Origin: Actinomycetota bacterium
Lineage (GTDB): Bacteria; Actinomycetota; Thermoleophilia; Gaiellales; Gaiellaceae
NCBI GenBank assembly: GCA_020029625.1
Contig: JAIBJP010000027.1
Span: 1 to 14,665 of the forward strand
Reading direction: 5' to 3'
Length of the DNA: 14,665 nt
A program made the translations under genes and the position numbers. Of this stretch, positions 7,171-13,234 are shown in pieces (position 1 is the stretch's first letter; each line of letters begins with the position of its first letter). The notes under the pieces were generated by a model, which saw only the letters and a list, made by a program, of their open reading frames with translations, did no database searches and was not told where the DNA came from.

Positions 7171-8139
7171 CTAGGGCGACGCGAGCCCGCTGGCTGCGCG
7201 CACTTCGATGTGGACGTGCTGGCCTCTGTCCTGGGTGACTCGGGCGAGCGCCGCCCGCTCGACCTGCGAGAGGTCGATGATGCCTCCGATCTTCGTGCGG
7301 CCGGCCGACACGGTCGAGCCAACCGTCAGCGCCGGGTCGGGCTTGAGGTTCTCGAGCGTCACGACCACGCCCGGGCTGCCGGAGGGCTGAATGTCGATGC
7401 GCACGCCGTAGGCCTTTCCGTTCACGATCATGTCCGAGATCGCCATCACGCTTCCGTCCACGGGCGCATACACATCGGTGTCCACGGGCGCCCCGATGTC
7501 GAGCCCGCCTGTCTGGGGCCCAACACCGCCCCCGAGCTGGTAGTAGCTGATGGCCGAGCCGCTGTCTCCGAACAGACGGTGGAAGAGCCGCTTCACGAGG
7601 CCCGCGTTTGCTTGCGATCCCACCGGTTGCAGCGGAAGGACGTCGGTGCCGGAGGCGTGGTAACCGATCGCGGTGACCCGAGTTTGGTTAATCGGCATCT
7701 GAATCCGCAGCGTGTCCTGCAGGGCGACAACCTGGGCTCGCGGAGGCCCGGCGGGCAAGAGCCGGTCCGCGGGTGCAGGCCCGCGTGTCACGCGCGCGGC
7801 GACGCCGCCCGTGCCGAAGGCCGTGAGGAGCAGGAGGACGAGCGAGACGCAGGCGGCGACGAGCAAAGCTGCCGACCGCCGCGCACTGCGCACCCTCGCG
7901 CGCGTCTCCTCTCGTTCCGCTGCACGATAGGCGAGCCCCTGGGCTTCGGGCCGAGCCATCCGCGCCACCGTAACGGAGGTGCCCTGTCCTTTCAAATGCG
8001 TAGCGACCTCAGGCGCGAGCGCAAGCGCGCCGTCCGTCCCGAAGGACCAGTCCCAGGCAGGTGGCCGCAACGGGACGACGTAGCCTCCCTTTGCGGGCGT
8101 TTCCCATTCGTAATCGTAGGGCCTGGGCGCGGGGGTCAT
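7171..8139 (-). CDS. Membrane-anchored degenerate M23/LytM-like protein
   Basis: The 322-residue product has a hydrophilic Pro/Ala-rich N-terminus (1-85), a basic RVRSARRS stretch, one membrane helix at about 89-107, and an extracytoplasmic C-terminal part. Residues about 208-315 match the M23 lysostaphin-like fold: GGLDIGAPVDTDVYAPVDGSV, then VGSTVSAGRTKIG, and QHVHIEVR. Active M23 enzymes bind zinc through HxxxD and HxH. Here Asp214 and His308/His310 are present, but the first histidine position is Thr210. The protein is therefore probably not an active endopeptidase and may instead bind cell wall or activate an amidase, as other inactive LytM proteins do. ATG 8139 is chosen because it gives a sensible N-terminus; longer in-frame starts would run through the divergent ABC gene. 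The YmdB-like gene follows. Confidence 0.8.
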   Translation of the reverse strand: MTPAPRPYDYEWETPAKGGYVVPLRPPAWDWSFGTDGALALAPEVATHLKGQGTSVTVARMARPEAQGLAYRAAEREETRARVRSARRSAALLVAACVSLVLLLLTAFGTGGVAARVTRGPAPADRLLPAGPPRAQVVALQDTLRIQMPINQTRVTAIGYHASGTDVLPLQPVGSQANAGLVKRLFHRLFGDSGSAISYYQLGGGVGPQTGGLDIGAPVDTDVYAPVDGSVMAISDMIVNGKAYGVRIDIQPSGSPGVVVTLENLKPDPALTVGSTVSAGRTKIGGIIDLSQVERAALARVTQDRGQHVHIEVRAASGLASP

Positions 8140-8190
8140 AATCCGCGGCGTGCTGGCTGAGCTTGCCAGGGGCGGCGGACGCTGACCGCC
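8140..8190. promoter_or_regulatory. 51-bp divergent intergenic region
   Basis: This gap separates the M23-like gene (-) from the ABC ATPase gene (+), so it should hold two promoters. I see no clear -10 or -35 on either strand and no SD before either start. A short inverted repeat, GGCGG (8174-8178) and CCGCC (8186-8190) with a seven-base spacer, directly abuts the GTG at 8191 and could be an operator or a weak hairpin, but in such GC-rich DNA it could be chance. Confidence 0.25.
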
Positions 8191-8850
8191 GTGCTTCTGA
8201 GCGTCCGCGGCGTCGCCCGCCGCTACGGGCGCGTCGTCGCGCTCGCGCCGACGACCCTGGAGGTCCACGCCGGTGAGGCGGTCGCCCTGATCGGGCCGAA
8301 CGGGGCGGGGAAGTCCACGCTGCTCGCGATCCTCGCCGGCGCGCTCGAGCCGAGCGAGGGCGACGTGGCCGCGGGCGATCACGAGAGCCCGCAGGTCGGC
8401 TGGGTTCCGCAGCGACCCGCCCATTACGCGAGGCTGACGCCGCGAGAGAACCTCGAGCTCTTCGCCCGCCTGGAGAACGTCGACGACCCGGCCGAGCGGG
8501 CCGACCGTTTCATCCGCGCTCTCGAGCTGCCCGACGACGGCCGCCTGACAGCTCACCTCTCCGCGGGAAACCAGCAGCGCCTCAACCTCGCCATCGCTCT
8601 CCTCTCGCGGCCTGACGTTCTCCTCCTCGACGAACCGACAGCATCCCTCGATCCACGACAGAGGCGCCGGCTCTGGAAGGTGGCGAGCCAAGTGCGGGAG
8701 CGAGACGGGGCAGTGGTGTTCGCCACGCAGAACCTCGAGGAGCTCGAGCAGTTCGCCACGCGTGTTGTGGTCCTCCTCGACGGCGCCGTCGTCTTCGAAG
8801 GCTCGCTCGAGGACTTTCGCCACGCGCCCGAGGCGGATGTGTTTGCGTGA
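8191..8850 (+). CDS. ABC transporter ATP-binding protein, atypical H-loop
   Basis: This is the nucleotide-binding subunit for the permease encoded next. The 219 residues hold one ABC domain: Walker A GPNGAGKST at 35-43, Q-loop Gln74 in WVPQRP, a signature of LSAGN at 123-127 (family consensus LSGGQ), Walker B VLLLDEP at 143-149 and the D-loop SLD. The switch (H-loop) position, normally a histidine in a THD-like motif, reads ATQN with Gln180, a one-base change from His (CAG against CAC/CAT). Such a change often lowers ATPase activity, though some natural ABC proteins tolerate it. GTG 8191 has no SD. The end overlaps the permease gene by 4 nt (GTGA). The substrate is unknown; linkage to heme genes hints at a heme- or respiration-related cargo. 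Confidence 0.93.
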   Translation: MLLSVRGVARRYGRVVALAPTTLEVHAGEAVALIGPNGAGKSTLLAILAGALEPSEGDVAAGDHESPQVGWVPQRPAHYARLTPRENLELFARLENVDDPAERADRFIRALELPDDGRLTAHLSAGNQQRLNLAIALLSRPDVLLLDEPTASLDPRQRRRLWKVASQVRERDGAVVFATQNLEELEQFATRVVVLLDGAVVFEGSLEDFRHAPEADVFA

Positions 8851-10196
8851 GGCAGATCTGGCTGCTGCTAGCGAAGGACCTCAGGATTCTCGCTCGCTCA
8901 CCCGCCCTCCTGGCGGCGCTCATCCTCTACCCGCTCGTTTTTGCCGTTCTCGTCGGGTTGGTCGTCCGCTACGCGAGCGACCGGCCGCGCGTCGCGTTCG
9001 TCGACCTCGACCGCCTACCGGAGACGCTGACAGTGGGCGGACAGCGTTTCAACGTCCCGCGCGTGATCTCCGAGGTGCAGGGCTCCGTCGACCTCGTTCC
9101 GATGGACGAAGAGGAAGCCGCCCGGCAGGTCGCGACGGGCGGGATCGTGGCCGAGATCGTCGTTCCCCCGGGATTCGCCTCGAAGCTGCGGGGCATGGTC
9201 GAGAGCCCGAAGCTGGTCCTGAAGACCGCGCGCGGCGGCCTCTCAGGCCGGGTCGAGCAACAGACCCAAGCTCTCGTCTACGCGCTCAACCAGAGACTTC
9301 AGACCGCGTACATCAAGGCCAACCTCGAGTACGTAAACCTCATCGTGGAAGGCGGACAGGGGAGCTTCCTCGGGAACGAGTTCGACATCGTCGGGCTCGA
9401 CCGAGCGGCGGAGATGCTCGACGAGATCGAGCGCACCTCGGACGACCCGGAGATTGTCGAGCGGGCCCGCGAGCTCGGTACCTTCGTCCGGGAGGCGCGG
9501 CTCGCTCTCGGCGCGTCCGACCAGTCGCTTCGCGCCACCGCCAACCCGATCGAGCTGGAGATCGACACGAAGGCCGGGCGGACCTGGCTCCTCTCGGCCC
9601 AGCTGCAGGCCTATGCGCTCGGGCTGACGCTCGCGTTCATCTGCGTGCTGCTGGCGGCGGCCGCGTTGGCCGCGGAGCGGGACGAGAACGTGATCGGGCG
9701 TCTCTTGCGCGGCCTGATCCGCCTGGTCGACCTCGTCCTGGTCAAAGTGCTCCTGGCAGCTCTCGTCGCCGTTGGCCTGGGCTTTGCGATCGCCCTCCTG
9801 TTCGGGGCACTTGCCGAGATCCTCGCCGTCTCGGGGGGCGAGCCCTGGCAACGTCTGCCGCTGCTCGTCGTCGGCTTGGCACTGGCCGGCGCTGCCTTCG
9901 GCGCCTTCGGCGCGCTCATCGGCGCGCTTTCACGCGACTCGCGCACAGCCGTGCTCGTGGCTTTCCTGGCCACTCTTCCGCTCGTGCTCGTCGGGCTCGT
10001 TCCCGAGGGCGCCGCCCGGGCCGCCTGGTGGGCCGCCCGATCGTTCCCGTTCAGCCACTCCGTGGACTTCTTCCAGGCCGCGCTGTACGACACGAACCCG
10101 TGGGGCACGCTGGCGCGCGAGGCCGCGTGGCTCCTCGGACTCGGACTGGCGTTCGGCGCGGCGGCCCGTCTCGCCGTGCGAAGATTGCTGGCGTGA
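8847..10196 (+). CDS. ABC-2-type transporter permease
   Basis: The 449-residue membrane subunit has the ABC-2 exporter layout: one helix near the N-terminus (about 18-40), a large outward domain (about 42-245), then five or so helices at about 254-276, 290-327, 337-360, 367-385 and 425-440. The outward domain has a VAFVDLDRLPETLTVGG strand and a GIVAEIVVPPGFASKL motif typical of ABC2_membrane_3/YhgE-like proteins. ERDENVIGRLLRG at 277-289 is the usual cytosolic coupling region before the next helix. With a single ATPase gene beside it, the working form is probably a dimer of each. GTG 8847 overlaps the ATPase stop, and its TGA shares one base with the hemB ATG. The soluble domain excludes the small CcmB-type heme permeases. 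Confidence 0.9.
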   Translation: MRQIWLLLAKDLRILARSPALLAALILYPLVFAVLVGLVVRYASDRPRVAFVDLDRLPETLTVGGQRFNVPRVISEVQGSVDLVPMDEEEAARQVATGGIVAEIVVPPGFASKLRGMVESPKLVLKTARGGLSGRVEQQTQALVYALNQRLQTAYIKANLEYVNLIVEGGQGSFLGNEFDIVGLDRAAEMLDEIERTSDDPEIVERARELGTFVREARLALGASDQSLRATANPIELEIDTKAGRTWLLSAQLQAYALGLTLAFICVLLAAAALAAERDENVIGRLLRGLIRLVDLVLVKVLLAALVAVGLGFAIALLFGALAEILAVSGGEPWQRLPLLVVGLALAGAAFGAFGALIGALSRDSRTAVLVAFLATLPLVLVGLVPEGAARAAWWAARSFPFSHSVDFFQAALYDTNPWGTLAREAAWLLGLGLAFGAAARLAVRRLLA

Positions 10197-11167
10197 TGGG
10201 CGTCTTTCCGGTGACTCGTTTGCGGCGCTTTCGTCGTACAGCTGCACTGCGCGATCTCGTGCGCGAGACCCGCGTCGACGTCCGCGACCTCGTCTTTCCG
10301 CTCTTCGCTTGCCCTGGCACGGGCGTGGAGCGCCCGCTCGAGGGCCTCGAAGAGATCGCCCAGCGCTCCATCGACCGGCTCTGCGCCGAAGCGGAGGAAG
10401 TTCACGCGCTCGGCGTCGGTGCCGTCCTCCTCTTCGGCATCCCGGAGGAGAAGGACGAAGCCGCCACCGGCGCGTACGATGACCACGGCATCGTCCAGCA
10501 GGCGCTGCGCGCCCTGCGCGAGCGGGTGCCCGAGCTCGTGCTCCTCACCGATGTCTGCCTCTGCGAGTACACGTCCCACGGCCACTGCGGCGTGGTCGAC
10601 GAGCGGGAGGTCGTCAACGACCTTTCGCTCGAGCTGCTCGCCCGGACGGCCGTCAGCCACGCCGAGGCCGGAGCGGATGCCGTGTGCCCGAGCGACATGA
10701 TGGACGGGCGCGTCGGTGCGATCCGTGGCGCGCTCGACAGCGAGGGCTTCGAGCAGGTTCCGATCGTTTCCTACGCCGCGAAGTACGCCTCCGCCTTCTA
10801 TGGACCGTTCCGCGAGGCGGCCGACTCCGCTCCGGCCTTCGGGGACCGGCGGGGCTACCAGTTGGATCCGGGCAATGCGCGGGAGGCCCTGCGCGAGTGC
10901 GAGCTCGACCTGGCGGAAGGAGCCGACGCGCTCATGATCAAGCCGGCGCTGCCCTCGCTGGACGTGCTCGCCGCGGCGCGGGCGCGCTTCGACGTTCCGA
11001 TCTTCGCCTACAACGTCAGCGGCGAGTACGCGATGGTGAAGGCCGCCGCCGCGCGTGGCTGGCTCGACGAGCGCCAGGCCGCGCTCGAGAGCCTGACGGC
11101 CATCAAGCGCGCCGGCGCCGACGTGATCGTCACCTACTGGGCGAAGGAAGCAGCGCGGTGGCTGTAG
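10196..11167 (+). CDS. hemB: Delta-aminolevulinic acid dehydratase (porphobilinogen synthase)
   Basis: HemB condenses two 5-aminolevulinate molecules to porphobilinogen in the cytosol, the first common step of tetrapyrrole synthesis. The 323-residue length is normal. The zinc-type active-site motif DVCLCEYTSHGHCG at 119-132 carries the three cysteines (121, 123, 131) that bind catalytic zinc, so this is the zinc-dependent class. The two active-site lysines are Lys196 in YAAKYASAFYGPFREA and Lys249 in LMIKPALPSLD; Lys249 should form the Schiff base. CPSDMMDGRVGAIR at 164-177 is also conserved. ATG 10196 overlaps the permease TGA by one base (TGATG), so it is translated by coupling or reinitiation. 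The hemL gene 81 nt downstream makes the substrate. Confidence 0.98.
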   Translation: MGVFPVTRLRRFRRTAALRDLVRETRVDVRDLVFPLFACPGTGVERPLEGLEEIAQRSIDRLCAEAEEVHALGVGAVLLFGIPEEKDEAATGAYDDHGIVQQALRALRERVPELVLLTDVCLCEYTSHGHCGVVDEREVVNDLSLELLARTAVSHAEAGADAVCPSDMMDGRVGAIRGALDSEGFEQVPIVSYAAKYASAFYGPFREAADSAPAFGDRRGYQLDPGNAREALRECELDLAEGADALMIKPALPSLDVLAAARARFDVPIFAYNVSGEYAMVKAAAARGWLDERQAALESLTAIKRAGADVIVTYWAKEAARWL

Positions 11168-11238
11168 CCACCTCGCGCGGTCCGTCCGGTCTCGTTGCCG
11201 GAGCGCGCGCGCCGAAAAGCGAGCAGGGCAAGGACGCA

Positions 11239-11243
11239 GGGAG
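11239..11243 (+). promoter_or_regulatory. Strong ribosome binding site deciding the hemL start
   Basis: The purine run around GGGAG ends five bases before ATG 11249. It is one of the few good SD sites in the window, and it selects ATG 11249 over TTG 11195 and ATG 11261. The 81-nt gap after hemB otherwise holds only a five-pair hairpin (TCCGG and CCGGA flanking eight bases), which looks too weak to be a terminator. Confidence 0.65.
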
Positions 11244-11248
11244 CCTTC

Positions 11249-12514
11249 ATGCTTGATCGCATGGGGGCGACCGAGGACGCAGCTCTGCGAAGCTTTGCAG
11301 GCGCCGCGAGCCCGGCGGACGAGGCCGGGCGGGCCGCCGTCTGGCGCCGCGCGCGGGCGGTCATCCCGGGCGGCGTCAACTCGCCCGTGCGCGCCTGGGG
11401 CTCGGTCGGCGGCGAACCATTCTTCGCGCGCCGGGGCGAAGGCGCGTATCTCGAGGACACCGACGGGAAGCGCTACGTGGACTGGGTGCAATCGTGGGGG
11501 CCCCTCGTCTTCGGGCACGCCGACCCGGAGGTGGTGGAGGCGGTGCAGGAGGCTGCCGCCGACGGGACCACCTTCGGCGCTCCTACGGAGCGAGAAGTCG
11601 AGCTGGCCGAGGAGATCTGCGCCGCCGTTCCGTCGGTGGAGAAGGTTCGGCTGGTCAGCTCGGGGACGGAAGCGGCAATGAGTGCGGTGCGGCTGGCCCG
11701 CGGCTTCACCGGCCGCGGTCGGATCCTCAAGTTCGCCGGCTGCTACCACGGCCACGCCGACACGCTGCTGATCGACACCGACGCGCTCGTCTGCCCCTTC
11801 AACGACGCAGATGCCGTGTCAGACGCTGTCGAGCGCCACGGCGAGCAGCTCGCCGGGATCGTCGTCGAGCCGGTGGCCGGGAACATGGGCGTCGTCCCAC
11901 CAGCGCCGGGGTTCCTGGAAGCGCTGCGGGATCTCAGCGACGCATCCGGAGCCCTGCTCGTCTTCGACGAGGTGATCACGGGGTTCCGCGTCGCGCGCGG
12001 AGGAGCCCAGGAGCGCTACGGGGTCCGGCCCGACCTGACGGTGCTCGGAAAGATCGCCGGAGGAGGGCTGCCGCTCGCCGCCTTCGGCGGGCGCGCCGAG
12101 GTCATGGACGAGCTCGCGCCCGAGGGGCCGGTCTACCAGGCGGGCACGCTGTCGGGAAACCCGCTGGCCACTGCCGCGGCGCTGGCCGTTCTGCGACGCC
12201 TCCGGGACCCCGACGTCTACCGGCAGCTGGAGGAGACAGGCGCGGCGCTCGAGGCCGGGCTCCGGCACGAGGACGTGACCGTGCAGCGAATCGGGTCCAT
12301 GCTGACTGTCTTCTTCCGGAGCGCACCCGTGCGAAACGTCGAGGACGCCAGGGCCGGCGACCTCGATCGCTACGGCGCCTTCTTCCGGCATCTCCTCGCC
12401 CATGGCATCTACGTCGCGCCTTCGCAGTTCGAGGCGTTCTTCGTCTCGACCGCTCACGGCCCGGGCGAGGTCGAGCGCACAGTCGAGGCGGCCCAGGAGT
12501 TCCTTGCAGGGTAA
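11249..12514 (+). CDS. hemL: Glutamate-1-semialdehyde 2,1-aminomutase with a deleted gate loop
   Basis: HemL is a PLP enzyme of the C5 pathway converting glutamate-1-semialdehyde to 5-aminolevulinate. The 421 residues contain IPGGVNSPVRAWGSVGGEP (39-57), SSGTEAAMSAVRLAR (138-151), YHGHAD (166-171), VFDEVITGFR (238-247) and Lys268 in LGKIAGGGLP, which binds PLP; PSQFEAFFVSTAHG near the C-terminus is also typical. Between YHGHAD and PFND only 11 residues are present, against about 32 in typical HemL. The missing GSG...G.P.S.GVP segment is part of the active-site gate loop. ATG 11249 is chosen because GGGAG-like GGGAG/AGGGAG lies five bases upstream; TTG 11195 is in frame but has no support. The start of the next gene lies inside its 3' end. 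Confidence 0.95.
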   Translation: MLDRMGATEDAALRSFAGAASPADEAGRAAVWRRARAVIPGGVNSPVRAWGSVGGEPFFARRGEGAYLEDTDGKRYVDWVQSWGPLVFGHADPEVVEAVQEAAADGTTFGAPTEREVELAEEICAAVPSVEKVRLVSSGTEAAMSAVRLARGFTGRGRILKFAGCYHGHADTLLIDTDALVCPFNDADAVSDAVERHGEQLAGIVVEPVAGNMGVVPPAPGFLEALRDLSDASGALLVFDEVITGFRVARGGAQERYGVRPDLTVLGKIAGGGLPLAAFGGRAEVMDELAPEGPVYQAGTLSGNPLATAAALAVLRRLRDPDVYRQLEETGAALEAGLRHEDVTVQRIGSMLTVFFRSAPVRNVEDARAGDLDRYGAFFRHLLAHGIYVAPSQFEAFFVSTAHGPGEVERTVEAAQEFLAG

Positions 12515-12980
12515 GAGGGCCGGCGTCGCCACCATTTGGGAGACGATCGCGCTGGAAGCGGAGCGTGAGAGCCCGCTCTGGGCCGCGGCCTTGCTGCCTG
12601 AGGTCGAGCGCGAGGAAGTTGCCGTCTTCTCACCGCTCGCCGAAGAGCGGTTCGCTCTGGGCATCGAGTCGATCTACGAGGGCTATCTCCTTCATTACGG
12701 CCGCCCGCGGCTCTTCTCACCGGACGACAGGGACGCGGCCATCCTCCTCGGGGACTACCTCTATGCCCACGGCCTCGTTCGCGTCACCGCGGCCGGGGAC
12801 GTCGAAGCAGTCGAGCGGCTGGCCGAGCTCCTCTCTCTGTGCGCCCATCTGCGCGCCGAGGGCAGAGGAGAGGAGGACGGTGAGGCCTGGGCGGCGACCG
12901 TCGGCTCTCTCCCCGAGGCGCCGCCGGCGAATGAAGCCCGGAGGAGCGCGCTGGCGCTGCACGCGGGGCGGGTCGATTAG
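12504..12980 (+). CDS. Polyprenyl-diphosphate-synthase-like protein lacking the Asp-rich motif
   Basis: The 158-residue product is mostly helical and has no firmly recognised family. Residues about 54-113 resemble the core of trans-isoprenyl diphosphate synthases: IESIYEGYLLH-YGRPRLF, then DDRDAAILLGDYLYAHGL, then GDVEAVERLAELLSLCA. Typical synthases have the DDxxD substrate-binding motif between the LLH-like and GRP-like elements. Here LLH runs directly into YGRP, and the second aspartate motif and C-terminal half are absent. It cannot be a complete catalyst; a noncatalytic partner subunit or regulator is possible. TTG 12504 lies inside the end of hemL (8-11 nt overlap) and follows AGGAG at 12496-12500 by a short spacer, so start and coupling are well supported. 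The nearby ubiD fits a quinone side-chain theme. The homology is my reading and needs profile support. Confidence 0.75.
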   Translation: MQGKRAGVATIWETIALEAERESPLWAAALLPEVEREEVAVFSPLAEERFALGIESIYEGYLLHYGRPRLFSPDDRDAAILLGDYLYAHGLVRVTAAGDVEAVERLAELLSLCAHLRAEGRGEEDGEAWAATVGSLPEAPPANEARRSALALHAGRVD

Positions 12981-12983
12981 GCT
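12978..12983 (+). promoter_or_regulatory. -10-like box TAGGCT before the 59-residue gene
   Basis: TAGGCT overlaps the stop of the preceding gene (TAG 12978-12980) and ends nine bases before ATG 12993. It fits TANNNT at a spacing for a near-leaderless transcript. No SD precedes that ATG. Evidence is motif and spacing only; part of the match is forced by the stop codon. Confidence 0.2.
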
Positions 12984-12992
12984 AAGCCGCCG

Positions 12993-13172
12993 ATGAGCGC
13001 TTTCGCGTTGCTCCTCGCCGCCGAGAAGACGCCCGCCCAGGAGGGCCGCGACGTGATCCTCTCGATGCTGGTGGTCGGACTGATCTTCCTCAGCGTCATC
13101 CTCCTCGGCCAGGCTGCCCGCTACTTCGAGCACAGGCGCCAGGCGCGGCGGGCCCAGCGACGCCCTTATTAG
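12993..13172 (+). CDS. Small single-span membrane protein, 59 residues
   Basis: The ORF reads from ATG 12993 to TAG 13170-13172. Residues 1-10 are mildly hydrophobic, 11-20 are charged (EKTPAQEGRD), 21-39 form one clear membrane helix (VILSMLVVGLIFLSVILLG), and the tail 43-59 is strongly basic (RYFEHRRQARRAQRR), which should lie in the cytosol, leaving the N-terminus outside. I recognise no family. The hydrophobic pattern and positive-inside distribution make a real gene likely despite the size. It sits 12 nt after the prenyl-synthase-like gene and its stop codon abuts the structured leader of ubiD. A role as a small subunit or adaptor of a membrane enzyme is conceivable but not shown. Confidence 0.6.
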   Translation: MSAFALLLAAEKTPAQEGRDVILSMLVVGLIFLSVILLGQAARYFEHRRQARRAQRRPY

Positions 13173-13234
13173 GAGGGTTTGGCGGAATGTCGCTCGTCGC
13201 CGGCGGCACAGATGATGTTTCGTCAAGCCCTCCT
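13171..13234 (+). ncRNA. 22-bp RNA hairpin with buried SD, ubiD leader
   Basis: Bases 13171-13192 pair without interruption with 13213-13234: 16 Watson-Crick and six G-U pairs, around a 20-base loop. The 5' arm holds AGGAGG (13171-13176) and the ATG at 13187, both fully paired; the 3' arm holds the complementary CCTCCT (13229-13234). Six G-U pairs would be A-C mismatches in a transcript of the other strand, so the fold is specific to the + strand RNA. No U-tract follows, so it is not a standard terminator. It begins at the stop of the 59-residue gene and ends 26 bases before the ubiD GTG. Control of ubiD translation or mRNA stability is the simplest reading. Confidence 0.6.

Noticed and set aside
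8174..8190. GGCGG/CCGCC inverted repeat as a firm operator
   Set aside because: Five base pairs of pure G/C are expected by chance in this composition; kept only as a remark on the intergenic region.
8140..8823. A 228-residue N-terminal extension of the M23-like protein
   Set aside because: It is antisense to the ABC ATPase gene and has no recognisable domain; ATG 8139 gives a normal membrane-anchored protein.
8762..10195. An open frame continuous with hemB that would give an 801-residue protein
   Set aside because: The part before 10196 is out of frame with the permease, Arg/Pro-rich and featureless; hemB has a natural ATG at 10196.
9611..11755. A 714-codon open frame on the minus strand opposite the permease, hemB and hemL
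   Set aside because: It is antisense to three clearly recognised genes, its translation is rich in Arg/Glu/Gly without any domain, and it reflects third-position GC bias.
11494..12996. A 500-codon + strand frame across hemL and the next gene
   Set aside because: It is an Arg-rich shadow of hemL in another frame and of the SD-led gene that follows.
13171..13234. Reading the ubiD leader hairpin as an intrinsic terminator
   Set aside because: No U-tract follows, the loop is 20 bases and six pairs are G-U; it fits a regulatory leader better.
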